A DNA stretch of 10,535 bases from an uncultured Chloroflexaceae bacterium (GCA_937141995.1 CAKZQX010000847.1:1-10535), one strand, 5' to 3'; shown: positions 1 through 7,254, numbered from the stretch's first letter. Notes: generated by a model from the letters alone, not told the origin. Translations and numbers: made by a program.

Positions 1-1006
1 CCTCATCCGTCACCATCTCCAGCGTCAATTCATCATGGTTGCGCAGGAAAAGCGCCCACTGGCAGGTCTCCGGGATATCGGGCGTCTGCCGCAGGATATC
101 AATAATTGGGAAGCGGTCCTCCATGTAGACCGACATAAATAGCCGGGGCATCACCGGGAAATGAAAGGCCATATGGCATTCGTCGCCGTCACCCAGATAG
201 GCAACCGCATCCTCCGGCCACTGGTTGGCCTCGGCCAGGAACATACGATTCTCGAAGCGCTCATCAACATGGCGACGCAACTCCTTGAGATACTCGTTTG
301 TGTCCGGCAGGTTTTCGCAGTTGGTGCCCTCCCGTTCATACAGATAGGGAATAGCGTCCAACCGCAGTCCATCAATGCCCATGCGCAGCCAGAAATCCAT
401 GCTACGGAAGATCGCCCGACGCACCTGGGGATTTTCAAAGTTAAGATCGGGCTGATGCGCATAGAAGCGATGCCAGTAGTAAGCCCCGGCCACATGATCC
501 CATGACCAGTTGGAGTGTTCAAAGTCCTTGAAGATAATGCGCGCATCCCGGTACTTATCAGTCGAATCACTCCAGACATAAAAATCACGCGCCGTCGTTC
601 CGGGTTTAGCCTCGCGTGCTCGCTGGAACCAGGGATGCTGATCCGAGGTGTGGTTACAGACCAACTCGGTAATCACGCGCAACCCGCGCTTGTGCGCCTC
701 GCGCACAAACGACCGCACATCCTGCAATGTGCCGTAGGTCGAATGCACATCGGTATAGTCGGCGATATCGTAGCCGTCATCGCGCAGGGGCGAGGGATAG
801 AAGGGCAGCAGCCAGATCGCCGTCACGCCCAGGTCTTGGAGGTAATCCAGTTTTTCGGTCAACCCCCGGAAATCACCAATGCCATTGCCGTCGCTATCGT
901 AGAAGGCTCGTACATGCACTTCATAGATGATCGCATCTTTATACCAGAGTGGATTGTTGTCGAGCGGAAGATTCTCAGCCTCTTTTTTTGTTCTGGTCGT
1001 CGCCAT
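1..1006 (-). CDS. treS: Trehalose synthase (maltose alpha-D-glucosyltransferase), N-terminal part, cut by window edge
   Basis: A GH13-family enzyme that isomerises maltose and trehalose in the cytoplasm. The 335 codons seen start at ATG 1006 (MATTRTKK) and run open to the window edge. Family signatures are [15 protein letters not shown] at residues 21-35, the DGYDIADY region at 77-84, and [11 protein letters not shown] at 118-128. The catalytic set is complete: nucleophile D217 in [13 protein letters not shown], acid/base E259 in [11 protein letters not shown], and transition-state D325 in [16 protein letters not shown]. TreS alone is usually about 550-600 residues; forms fused to a maltokinase are about 1,100. 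The cut prevents deciding which this is. The start is supported by homology, because the nearest purine-rich motif (GAGGG, 12 bases upstream) is a weak ribosome site. It lies 175 bases downstream of glgE on the same strand, which fits the trehalose-to-glucan GlgE pathway. The family call is very secure. Confidence 0.96.
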   Translation of the reverse strand, partial: MATTRTKKEAENLPLDNNPLWYKDAIIYEVHVRAFYDSDGNGIGDFRGLTEKLDYLQDLGVTAIWLLPFYPSPLRDDGYDIADYTDVHSTYGTLQDVRSFVREAHKRGLRVITELVCNHTSDQHPWFQRAREAKPGTTARDFYVWSDSTDKYRDARIIFKDFEHSNWSWDHVAGAYYWHRFYAHQPDLNFENPQVRRAIFRSMDFWLRMGIDGLRLDAIPYLYEREGTNCENLPDTNEYLKELRRHVDERFENRMFLAEANQWPEDAVAYLGDGDECHMAFHFPVMPRLFMSVYMEDRFPIIDILRQTPDIPETCQWALFLRNHDELTLEMVTDE

Positions 1007-1157
1007 AGTCAAATAATACCCTCATACCGAATATTCAGAATACACAGTAAAGATATGCAGTTGATATCAGATCAGGAATAGTAAGGTGCCGATCAGGTAC
1101 CCATGTGTATACCATGACCGGCATCTCTTTGCGTTGCACACACTACATCACCCCATT

Positions 1158-1174
1158 GCGGAACAGAGTTCCGC
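1158..1174 (-). terminator. Hairpin just downstream of glgE, possible weak terminator
   Basis: This is a perfect inverted repeat, GCGGAAC-AGA-GTTCCGC, beginning 8 bases after the glgE stop codon. It forms a 7-bp GC-rich stem with a 3-base loop. No U-tract follows on the minus strand (the next bases are AATGGGG), so it is not a classical intrinsic terminator. It could stabilise the glgE 3' end or partly reduce read-through into treS. I saw no convincing -35/-10 pair in the rest of the 175-base glgE-treS gap, so co-transcription is likely. Confidence 0.4.
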
Positions 1175-1181
1175 GCCGGAA

Positions 1182-3131
1182 CTAGACCTGCCGCCGAATA
1201 CTGAAAATATGCGCCGGCAGCGCCGGGCTCAGTTCAACATAGTTATGCGAACCATGCCACTGATAGCGCGCATCAGTCAGCAGATCATGGACCTCGAACG
1301 GCTGATCCGGGGGAAGGCCAAATTCCTCCAGCGGCAAGCTCACCCATCCCGACTGGGTCCAGGTGATATCCAGATTGACCACGATCAGCACGATATTGCT
1401 CAGATCCACGGTATTCTTGCTGTAGGCAATAAGCTGATCATTCTGGACGGCATGAAACCGCAGACTCTCGTTGCTGTGCAGTGCCGGGTTCTCGCGGCGA
1501 ATATGGTTGATCCGCGCAATCAGATCTTTGATACTGTGCGGCGCATTCAGATCCCAATCTTTAAGCTCATACTTCTCGTTGTCGATATACTCTTCTTTAC
1601 CGGGAGCCGCTCCATGCTCCCCCAACTCGTAGGCCGGGCCATACATACCATAACTGGATGTCAGCGTCGCCGCCAGAATAAAGCGCTGCATAAACATTGG
1701 CCGTCCGCCAAACTGCAACTGCTCCGTCAGAATATCCGGCGTATTAGGCCAGAAGTTGGGGCGGAAGTAGTCGCGTACCTCCGACTGAGTCAACTCGGAC
1801 ATGTACTGCGTGAGTTCCCACTTATTCGTACGCCAGGCAAAGTAGGTGTAGGACTGCGAGAAGCCCAGTTTTGCCAGATTGTACATCACCTTGGGCCGGG
1901 TAAACGCCTCGGCCAGAAAGAGCGTATCGGGATGCTTGCGCTTAATCTCGCCAATCGCCCACTCCCAGAAGTGAAACGACTTGGTATGTGGATTATCCAC
2001 CCGGAAGATTTTGACGCCCTGCTCAATCCAGTACTCCATCACACTCTTGAGTTCTTCCCAGAGCGCGCGCCAGTCCTCGGTCTCAAAGTTAATCGGATAG
2101 ATATCCTCATATTTTTTCGGCGGATTTTCGGCATACTGCACTGTGCCATCCGGTCGCCAGGTAAACCACTGCGGATGCTCCTTGACATACGGATGATCCG
2201 GCGCGCACTGGAAGGCAATATCCAGGGCAACTTCCATGTTATGCTCGCGCACTTTCTCCACAAAAAAGCGGAAGTCTTCCAGCGTGCCCAGTTGCGGATG
2301 GATTGCTTTGTGCCCGCCCTCATCGGAGCCGATGGCCCAGGGGCTGCCGACATCGTCCGGCGCGGCAACAACGTTGTTGTTCCTCCCCTTGCGGTTGATC
2401 CGCCCGATCGGATGGATCGGCGGCAGGTAGACCACATCAAACCCCAGCCAGGAAACATAGGGCAACCACTCAACCGCATCGCGGAAGGTGCCATGCCGCC
2501 CCGGTTCAGCCGCAGTCGAGCGGGGGAAGAACTCATACCAGGCGCTGTAGCGGGCCTTCTCCCGATCTACGATCACCGTCAACTCCTGGTCATAGCGGGC
2601 GGCAAACGCGCGCTCGGCGTGGTGATGCATCAACTCGGCCAGTTCCGGCGACAACGCCTGCCGGATGGCCGTCTTCCCACCGGCCCGCAATGTTTTGGCG
2701 TAGGAGTTGAGCGTCTGCGCCACCTGCCCGGACGAATACTTCACAGCGGCTTCCACATACTGCGCGCCGATCACCAGGTCAATCGCCACATCCTGACCGG
2801 CATCAACCCGCTTGCGCAGATCACGCGCCCAGGACTTGAAGTGATCGACCCAGCCCAGCAGGGTATAGCAGTAGAGGCCCACCGTCGAGACGGTAAACGT
2901 ACCCCGCCAGCGGTCGTTGACCAGAAACTCCATCGGCACTTCATGCCACTCCGACTCATTCGCCTGCCGGTAGAGCAGCGCGAGGGAGAGCGCATCATGC
3001 CCATCGGTAAAGGCATCGGCCTCGACAACAACTTCTTCGCCAACAACCCGTTTAATGGCAAAACGCCCACAATCGATCGCAGGGGAAACACCCTCGATAA
3101 TGACTCTCTGACGACCTTCTTCCAGACGCAC
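1182..3131 (-). CDS. glgE: Alpha-1,4-glucan:maltose-1-phosphate maltosyltransferase (GlgE, GH13_3)
   Basis: It transfers maltosyl units from alpha-maltose-1-phosphate to the non-reducing end of alpha-1,4-glucans. With the start used here the protein has 649 residues, near the usual family length. The N-terminal beta-sandwich (about residues 5-180; for example GVSPAIDCGRFAIKRVVGE) is followed by the (beta/alpha)8 barrel and a C-terminal beta domain. GlgE signatures are AWYEFFPRS, VYLPPIHPIG, RKGRNN, GSDEGGHKAIHP and ENPPKKYEDIYP. Catalytic residues are nucleophile D379 (FRVDNPHTKSFHFWEW), acid/base E408 (FLAEAFTRP) and D466 (NFWPNTPDIL). Three in-frame starts are possible: GTG 3194, ATG 3152 and GTG 3131. 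Only GTG 3131 has a good ribosome site (AAGGAG, 9-base spacing), and it begins just before homology does. The gene sits between nadC and treS on the same strand and has its own promoter. Function is secure; the start is moderately so. Confidence 0.96.
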   Translation of the reverse strand: MRLEEGRQRVIIEGVSPAIDCGRFAIKRVVGEEVVVEADAFTDGHDALSLALLYRQANESEWHEVPMEFLVNDRWRGTFTVSTVGLYCYTLLGWVDHFKSWARDLRKRVDAGQDVAIDLVIGAQYVEAAVKYSSGQVAQTLNSYAKTLRAGGKTAIRQALSPELAELMHHHAERAFAARYDQELTVIVDREKARYSAWYEFFPRSTAAEPGRHGTFRDAVEWLPYVSWLGFDVVYLPPIHPIGRINRKGRNNNVVAAPDDVGSPWAIGSDEGGHKAIHPQLGTLEDFRFFVEKVREHNMEVALDIAFQCAPDHPYVKEHPQWFTWRPDGTVQYAENPPKKYEDIYPINFETEDWRALWEELKSVMEYWIEQGVKIFRVDNPHTKSFHFWEWAIGEIKRKHPDTLFLAEAFTRPKVMYNLAKLGFSQSYTYFAWRTNKWELTQYMSELTQSEVRDYFRPNFWPNTPDILTEQLQFGGRPMFMQRFILAATLTSSYGMYGPAYELGEHGAAPGKEEYIDNEKYELKDWDLNAPHSIKDLIARINHIRRENPALHSNESLRFHAVQNDQLIAYSKNTVDLSNIVLIVVNLDITWTQSGWVSLPLEEFGLPPDQPFEVHDLLTDARYQWHGSHNYVELSPALPAHIFSIRRQV

Positions 3132-3140
3132 GTTGGATGT

Positions 3141-3162
3141 CTCCTTCGACATTTCAGAAGGA
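3141..3162 (-). promoter_or_regulatory. glgE ribosome-binding site inside a small hairpin
   Basis: AAGGAG (minus strand, 3146-3141) lies 9 bases before GTG 3131 and is the only convincing ribosome site near the glgE start. It overlaps a perfect inverted repeat: TCCTTC (3162-3157) can pair with GAAGGA (3147-3142). The 9-base loop contains the alternative ATG 3152. In mRNA this 6-bp stem would cover the ribosome site. The pairing is visible; any regulatory role is inference. Confidence 0.5.
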
Positions 3163-3338
3163 CTGCTACACGACTTATGCCGGGACAGATCCACTTGTAG
3201 AAAAGGCTGTTTGTTAAGTGGAGGTGATCCACGGGGACACGCAGCGCAGAAGAGGCGAGGTAGTACGCGCTCCTCCGCACTCTGAGTGCCGGTGTGGAAA
3301 GGATGGCTGATTTGTAATTGCCAGGATGTCCATCTTCG

Positions 3339-3367
3339 ATTGTATGTAATTCGTACGCGGTTGTCAA
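3339..3367 (-). promoter_or_regulatory. Strong sigma70-type promoter for glgE (-treS)
   Basis: On the minus strand the -35 is TTGACA (3367-3362), the spacer is exactly 17 bases, and the -10 is TACAAT (3344-3339). The -35 is consensus and the -10 matches at 5 of 6 positions. Transcription would start near 3332, giving a leader of about 200 bases before GTG 3131. The promoter begins only 16 bases beyond the nadC stop, and no terminator is visible between them. nad operon read-through into glgE is therefore possible. Confidence 0.75.
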
Positions 3368-3383
3368 ATCACCAGGTATCGGT

Positions 3384-4244
3384 TTAAGATCCGGGAGTGA
3401 TGACATCCAGGGCTATGTCGAGTGCGCCGGCCGAATGGGTCAATGCGCCAACCGAAATATAATTCACTCCTGTCTCGGCAACGGCACGTATTGTTGCAAG
3501 AGTTATGCCACCGGAAGCCTCCAGCAGCGCCCGCCCCCGCACCCGCTCTATCGCAGTGCGCAGCATAGCGGGTGACATGTTGTCCAGCAGGATGACATCC
3601 GCGCCGGCGGACGCCGCCATGTCTGCCTGCTCCGGCGTTTCGACCTCGACCTCGATCTTGACCAGCGGCCCGACCGCCGCCCGCGCCTGCTGCACCGCCG
3701 TCGCCAGATCGATCCCCCGCGCCGCCAGTAACGCGAGATGGTTATCTTTGAGCATCACCGCGTCATACAGCCCGAAGCGATGGTTGACGCCACCACCCAT
3801 CCGCACCGCATACTTTTCGAGCAGGCGCAGTCCCGGGGTAGTCTTGCGGGTGTCCAGAATGCGCACCGGCAGCCCCTCGACCGCGGCGACATAGCGCGCG
3901 GTGGTCGTAGCGATGCCGCTCATGCGCTGGATCAGGTTAAGCGCTACCCGCTCCCCGGTCAGGAGGCCGCGCGCCGGTCCGGTAATCTGCGCAACGGCGG
4001 TCCCGGCGCTGACCTGGTCGCCATCCTGCACGTGGAGATGGATGGTCAGCGCCGGATCAACCTGTTCAAAGACCGCCTGCAGTAGCGGCAACCCGGCCAG
4101 CACACCCGCCTCGCGCATGACTACGTGCGCCACAGCCGGGGTATCGGCGGGGATCACCGCCAGCGTGGTCAGATCGCCCTGCCCGATATCTTCGCGTAGC
4201 GCCTGCGCAACAATGGCATGGACAGCTTCCCGTGGCAGATCCAT
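3384..4244 (-). CDS. nadC: Nicotinate-nucleotide pyrophosphorylase (carboxylating), quinolinate phosphoribosyltransferase
   Basis: Catalyses quinolinate + PRPP to nicotinate mononucleotide + CO2 + PPi, the third step of de novo NAD synthesis. The 286-residue length is typical. The N-terminal half carries LREDIGQGDLTT (16-27) and the dimer-domain REAGVLAG (44-51). The catalytic barrel carries NLIQRMSGIATTT (103-115), RILDTRKTTPGLR (128-140), EKYAVRMGGGVNHR (143-156), MLKDNH (164-169), KIEVEVET (196-203), DVILLDNM (216-223) and EASGGI (242-247). These contain the conserved Arg, Lys and acidic residues that bind quinolinate and PRPP. ATG 4244 is chosen because homology begins at MDLPREAVHAIV and AAAGG lies 10 bases upstream. 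A longer in-frame reading would translate through a hairpin repeat and adds no family sequence. It is the last gene of nadABC, separated from nadB by 128 bases holding that hairpin. Confidence 0.97.
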   Translation of the reverse strand: MDLPREAVHAIVAQALREDIGQGDLTTLAVIPADTPAVAHVVMREAGVLAGLPLLQAVFEQVDPALTIHLHVQDGDQVSAGTAVAQITGPARGLLTGERVALNLIQRMSGIATTTARYVAAVEGLPVRILDTRKTTPGLRLLEKYAVRMGGGVNHRFGLYDAVMLKDNHLALLAARGIDLATAVQQARAAVGPLVKIEVEVETPEQADMAASAGADVILLDNMSPAMLRTAIERVRGRALLEASGGITLATIRAVAETGVNYISVGALTHSAGALDIALDVITPGS

Positions 4245-4271
4245 CTTGCAATACCTTTCTGTTGAATAGAA

Positions 4272-4360
4272 AGAACAGAGAACCAAAGTACAAAGAACAA
4301 ACAGGTATCCGGCGCAATACACAAACCGGCTTTGTTCTTTATTGCTTTGTTCTCTGTTCT
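4272..4360. repeat. Long inverted repeat (GAACAGAGAAC hairpin family), copy 1, between nadB and nadC
   Basis: The arm at 4272-4301 and the arm at 4331-4360 are about 30 bases each. They pair over 12 perfect bases (AGAACAGAGAAC with GTTCTCTGTTCT), 4 more after one bulge, a 3/4-base mismatch, then 10 perfect bases (AAAGAACAAA with TTTGTTCTTT). The loop is 29 bases and contains two CCGG boxes. It begins 12 bases after the nadB stop and ends 27 bases before the nadC start. A sister copy lies at 9178-9248. It may act as an RNA 3'-end or processing hairpin or as a dispersed palindromic repeat. No U-tract makes it a standard terminator. Confidence 0.75.
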
Positions 4361-4372
4361 ACGCGAGTAATC

Positions 4373-6061
4373 TCAGGCCAGTGCCAGTTCCAACTCCATT
4401 GCGGCGACGGTTGTTACCGTGAAGGGTGCCTGCCCCCGGCTGAGAACGGTATGCACCTGCCACTCCGGTTGCGTTGTTGGGAAATCGGTGCGGAAGTGGG
4501 CTCCACGACTCTCCTCGCGTAGCAATGCACTGGTGACGATCAGGCGCGCGGTCAGGGCGGCGTTGGTAAGGGTTAGCGCCTGCGCATCCAGACTGGTTGC
4601 CTGATTGGGGAAGGCTGCCAGGCGACGCAGGGCTTCCTCCAGGCCGGCCCCCGAACGCAGCGGGCCGGCGTAGCGCCGCATGATCTGCGCCAGGACGCGG
4701 TGGCCCGCTTCCGGTGCCGGCATGCTGCGCGACTGCGGCGTTGCGGTGACCGGATAGTACCAGGCATCCGGTCGGCGTGCATCGGCAAAGCCGCGGATCG
4801 GCTCGCCGGCGTTCAGGGCAGCTTCAGCGGCGCGGCGACCAAAGACCAGGCACTCCAGCAGCGAGTTACTCGCCAGCCGGTTGGCGCCGTGTACACCGGT
4901 GCAGGCACACTCGCCCGCCGCATAGAGCCCCGGCAGGCTGGTAGCGCCATCCAGATCGGTGCGAATGCCGCCCATCAGATAGTGCGCCGCCGGCGCTACC
5001 GGCACCGGCTCCACCGCCAGATCAAACCCTTCCGCGCGACAGCGGGCGTAGATTGTTGGGAAGCGCCGCTGCAAATAGTCCACCGGCAGGTGCGTCAGGT
5101 CGAGCAGCACATGGTCAACGCCCGCGCGCTGCATCGCCGCAAAGATCCCGCGCGTCACCACATCGCGCGGCGCAAGTTCCGCGCGTGGATCATACGCAGG
5201 CATAAAGCGCTGTCCGCCCGGTGTAAGCAGTCGCCCTCCCTCGCCCCGCGCCGCCTCACTGATCAGAAAACCCTGGTCAGCACTGGTACGCAACACCGTC
5301 GGGTGAAACTGCACAAACTCCATGTCGGCGACCTCGGCCCCGGCGCGGAAGGCCAGCGCCACCCCCTCACCCAGCGCGTTCGGCTGGTTGCTGGTCAGGC
5401 CATAGAGCGCACCCGCGCCGCCGGTCGCCAGGATGGTGGCCTGCGCCCGGAAGCGATGCCGGCCGCCCCGACTATCCCGCGCCAGCACGCCCGCGCAGCA
5501 GCCCAGATCATCCAGCAGATCGACCGCCTGGTAGCCCTCGCAGATGCGGATGCGCGGATGGCTCCGAGCCCGCTCAATCAGCGTACTGGTCAGCGCCCAA
5601 CCGGTGGCATCCCGGACATGCAAAACGCGCCGCCGCGAGTGACCGCCCTCCAGCCCCAGCACAAACGCCCCGGCCTCCTGCTCAAACGGCACTCCCAACC
5701 CGGCCAACTCGCGCATCAAGCGCGGGGCTGTCCGGGTCAGCAGCGCTACCGCCGCCGGGTCGGACAACCCGGCCCCGGCCACCAGCGTATCCTCAACATG
5801 CAGCGTAGGCGAGTCTTCCGCGTCGAGGGCAGCGGCAATACCCCCCTGCGCCCAGGCAGAATTACTCGTGGGCAACTCCTCCCGGGTCAGCAAGGTGACA
5901 TCAACATGCCTGGCCGCCTGGAGTGCCGCCGCCAGCCCCGCCGCGCCCCCGCCAACCACCAGGATCTCCGTGCGCTGCTGTTGCACCTGCCGGGGCCACT
6001 CCGCCACCGCATAGCGCGGCGCAGTAACTAGCGCCCGGTCAAATAGATATTCAACGTCCAT
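4373..6061 (-). CDS. nadB: L-aspartate oxidase
   Basis: A FAD flavoprotein that oxidises L-aspartate to iminoaspartate, the first step of de novo NAD synthesis. It uses O2 or fumarate as acceptor in known family members. The protein has 562 residues, near the usual 530-560. The Rossmann FAD motif VVGGGAAGLAAA is at 35-46, with TSNSAWAQGGIAAAL (65-79) and the EGGHSRRRVLHVRDATG region (138-154). Active-site residues by family alignment are H253 (EFVQFHPT), R299 (AELAPRDVV), H360 (PAAHYLMGGI) and R395 (GVHGANRLASNSLLECLVFG). The presence of PAAHYLMGGI and the substrate-side Arg and His argue against succinate dehydrogenase or fumarate reductase. The helical C-terminal domain (about 450-562) is present. 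ATG 6061 follows GAGGAG with a 7-base spacer. The residues before the FAD motif form a slightly long N-terminal lead. It sits 43 bases after nadA in the same operon. Confidence 0.97.
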   Translation of the reverse strand: MDVEYLFDRALVTAPRYAVAEWPRQVQQQRTEILVVGGGAAGLAAALQAARHVDVTLLTREELPTSNSAWAQGGIAAALDAEDSPTLHVEDTLVAGAGLSDPAAVALLTRTAPRLMRELAGLGVPFEQEAGAFVLGLEGGHSRRRVLHVRDATGWALTSTLIERARSHPRIRICEGYQAVDLLDDLGCCAGVLARDSRGGRHRFRAQATILATGGAGALYGLTSNQPNALGEGVALAFRAGAEVADMEFVQFHPTVLRTSADQGFLISEAARGEGGRLLTPGGQRFMPAYDPRAELAPRDVVTRGIFAAMQRAGVDHVLLDLTHLPVDYLQRRFPTIYARCRAEGFDLAVEPVPVAPAAHYLMGGIRTDLDGATSLPGLYAAGECACTGVHGANRLASNSLLECLVFGRRAAEAALNAGEPIRGFADARRPDAWYYPVTATPQSRSMPAPEAGHRVLAQIMRRYAGPLRSGAGLEEALRRLAAFPNQATSLDAQALTLTNAALTARLIVTSALLREESRGAHFRTDFPTTQPEWQVHTVLSRGQAPFTVTTVAAMELELALA

Positions 6062-6104
6062 TCCAGGACTCCTCAGAGTAGGATAAAAGTAGCTCTCTCA
6101 CGCC

Positions 6105-7076
6105 TTACAGCGCGACCATCCGCTCGATTGACAACCGGGCCCGCGCAGCCACATCGGCCGGAACCGTGACCGGGTAGACCAGCTCACGCAACGAATGCAG
6201 TACCTTATCCAGCGTAATCATCTTCATAAAGTGGCAGGAGGTTGACTCGCTGATTGGGATAAACTCTTTCTCCGGGTTGGCCTTGCGCATGCGGTGCAGC
6301 ACCCCAATCTCGGTCGCCACCACAAACTGCGAGGCGGGACTACGCTCGGCGTGCCGGATCATGCCCTCGGTGGAGAAGATATGTGTGTTCTTATCGCTGA
6401 CCCGGCCCCGCGCCAGGAAATGCATATACGAACTGACACAACCGCACTCCGGGTGAATCATAAAATCGGCATCGGGATATTCGGCATGCATCGCGTTGAC
6501 CATCTCCGGCTTGATACCCGCGTGGACATGGCACTCTCCCGCCCAGATCTGGAGCGGTCGCCCGGTCACCTGCCGCAGATAGCTCCCCAGGAACATATCC
6601 GGCAAAAAGAGAATCTCGCGGTCGGGCGGGATTGCCTCGATCACCCGTACGGCATTCCCCGACGTGCAGCAGTAGTCGCTCTCGGCCTTGACCTCGGCGG
6701 TAGTATTGACATAGGAGACCACCACCGCGCCGGGATGTTCGGCCTTCCATGCGCGCAATTGCTCGGCATCAATCGTTGCGGCCAGGGAACACCCCGCCTT
6801 CAGGTCGGGTAGCAGGACGGTCTTCTCGGGGCAGAGGATTGCAGCCGTCTCGGCCATAAAATGCACGCCACAGAAGATAATCACATCAGCATCGGTCTGC
6901 GCCGCCGCCTGCGACAGCCCCAGCGAGTCGCCCACAAAATCGGCGATATCCTGGATCTCGCCATACTGGTAGTTGTGGGCCAGCAGTACCGCATTACGCT
7001 CGCGCTTCAACTGTTGGATTTCCTCCACAATGTCGGCGGCCGCACGCAGGTCGGTGTGCGTCAGTTGCAAGGTCAC
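6105..7076 (-). CDS. nadA: Quinolinate synthase (4Fe-4S)
   Basis: Condenses iminoaspartate with dihydroxyacetone phosphate to quinolinate, the second step of de novo NAD synthesis. The 323-residue protein shows AHNYQYGEIQDIADFVGDSL (33-52), CGVHFMAETAAIL (69-81), LPDLKAGCSLA (89-99), VVSYVNTTAEVKAESDYCCT (119-138), GECHVHAGI (180-188), HPECGC (208-213), STEGMIRHA (235-243) and ISESTSCHFMKM (275-286). The predicted cluster ligands are C96, C182 and C281; all are present. The extra HPECGC pair is common in the NadA subgroup that includes Bacillus. The start is GTG 7076, fixed by GAGGAGG seven bases upstream. It is the first gene of the operon and is preceded by a strong promoter and three operator-like repeats. 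The oxygen-sensitive cluster, with NadB handing over an unstable intermediate, explains the tight nadA-nadB arrangement. Confidence 0.97.
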   Translation of the reverse strand: MTLQLTHTDLRAAADIVEEIQQLKRERNAVLLAHNYQYGEIQDIADFVGDSLGLSQAAAQTDADVIIFCGVHFMAETAAILCPEKTVLLPDLKAGCSLAATIDAEQLRAWKAEHPGAVVVSYVNTTAEVKAESDYCCTSGNAVRVIEAIPPDREILFLPDMFLGSYLRQVTGRPLQIWAGECHVHAGIKPEMVNAMHAEYPDADFMIHPECGCVSSYMHFLARGRVSDKNTHIFSTEGMIRHAERSPASQFVVATEIGVLHRMRKANPEKEFIPISESTSCHFMKMITLDKVLHSLRELVYPVTVPADVAARARLSIERMVAL

Positions 7077-7083
7077 GGTTTAA

Positions 7084-7090
7084 CCTCCTC
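7084..7090 (-). promoter_or_regulatory. nadA ribosome-binding site that fixes the GTG start
   Basis: GAGGAGG on the minus strand is followed by 7 bases (TTAAACC) and then GTG 7076. No ATG lies in a suitable position, so the GTG is the start. Confidence 0.85.
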
Positions 7091-7113
7091 ATAAACTGTG
7101 TTAACCGATTGTT

Positions 7114-7136
7114 ATTAGTGTAAAAGTAACACTAAT
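7114..7136. promoter_or_regulatory. nadA operator-like palindrome A
   Basis: A perfect inverted repeat, ATTAGTGT-N7-ACACTAAT. It is the most symmetrical of three copies in the nadA leader and lies 24 bases upstream of the ribosome site. Its position about 125-147 bases after the predicted transcription start means a bound repressor would act as a roadblock, or by cooperating with the other sites. Confidence 0.65.
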
Positions 7137-7145
7137 TCCGGCTAC

Positions 7146-7164
7146 AAAAAATGGCCTGACGGCC
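7146..7164 (-). terminator. Short GGCC hairpin followed by U6 in the nadA leader (distal copy)
   Basis: On the minus strand GGCC-GTCA-GGCC is followed by A and then TTTTTT. The stem is only 4 bp, so terminator strength is doubtful. It is the repeat partner of the hairpin at 7208-7227 and occupies the same place between two operator palindromes. Confidence 0.3.
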
Positions 7165-7174
7165 CGCTTCCGGC

Positions 7175-7197
7175 TTAGGTGTAAGTTTGACACTAAA
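7175..7197. promoter_or_regulatory. nadA operator-like palindrome B
   Basis: The core is GTGT-N7-ACAC followed by TAA, with left half TTAG-GTGT. It matches sites A and C at the core and at the right half ACACTAA. The left outer bases are imperfect. Its centre is 61 bases from site A. Confidence 0.55.
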
Positions 7198-7207
7198 TCG
7201 CGGCGTT

Positions 7208-7227
7208 AAAAAATGGCCTTGCGGCCA
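7208..7227 (-). terminator. TGGCC-GCAA-GGCCA hairpin followed by U6 in the nadA leader (proximal copy)
   Basis: On the minus strand this is TGGCCGCAAGGCCATTTTTT: a 5-bp GC-rich stem, a GNRA-type GCAA loop, then six T. It has the form of a short intrinsic terminator in the 5' leader, about 35-55 bases after the predicted start of transcription. The stem is short, so it may be only a pause site. Confidence 0.4.
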
Positions 7228-7233
7228 GGTATG

Positions 7234-7254
7234 TTATTGTAAGTGTCACACTAA
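7234..7254. promoter_or_regulatory. nadA operator-like palindrome C, overlapping early transcribed region
   Basis: TTATTGT-N7-ACACTAA shares the right half and most of the left half with sites A and B. Its centre is 58 bases from site B. It lies roughly 7-27 bases after the predicted transcription start, a common place for a repressor that blocks promoter clearance. Confidence 0.6.

Larger units (their letters stand above)
7115..7254. repeat. About 60-bp direct repeat (two units plus a third operator) in the nadA leader
   Basis: The units begin with the operator-like palindrome (7115 and 7176) and then carry A6-TGGCCT-N2-CGGCC (7146 and 7208). A third operator at 7234 ends the series without the hairpin. 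The parts repeat at 58-62-base offsets, so the leader looks like an old tandem duplication in which the palindrome and the hairpin were retained while the bases between diverged. Confidence 0.6.

Noticed and set aside
161..1081. Plus-strand open frames across the left edge
   Set aside because: They are antisense to the well-supported treS gene.
1086..3200. 704-codon open frame on the plus strand
   Set aside because: It is exactly antisense to glgE, whose family motifs and catalytic residues are unambiguous. The plus-strand translation shows no known domain and is a by-product of GC-rich codon use.
4245..4322. N-terminal extension of nadC starting at ATG 4322 (MYCAGYLFVLCTLVLCS)
   Set aside because: The hydrophobic-looking segment is the translation of the inverted repeat at 4272-4360, is not part of the NadC family, and a better start with a ribosome site exists at 4244.
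4700..6031. 443-codon plus-strand open frame
   Set aside because: It is antisense to nadB, rich in Arg, Gln and Ala as expected from a shadow frame, and has no ribosome site or recognisable domain.
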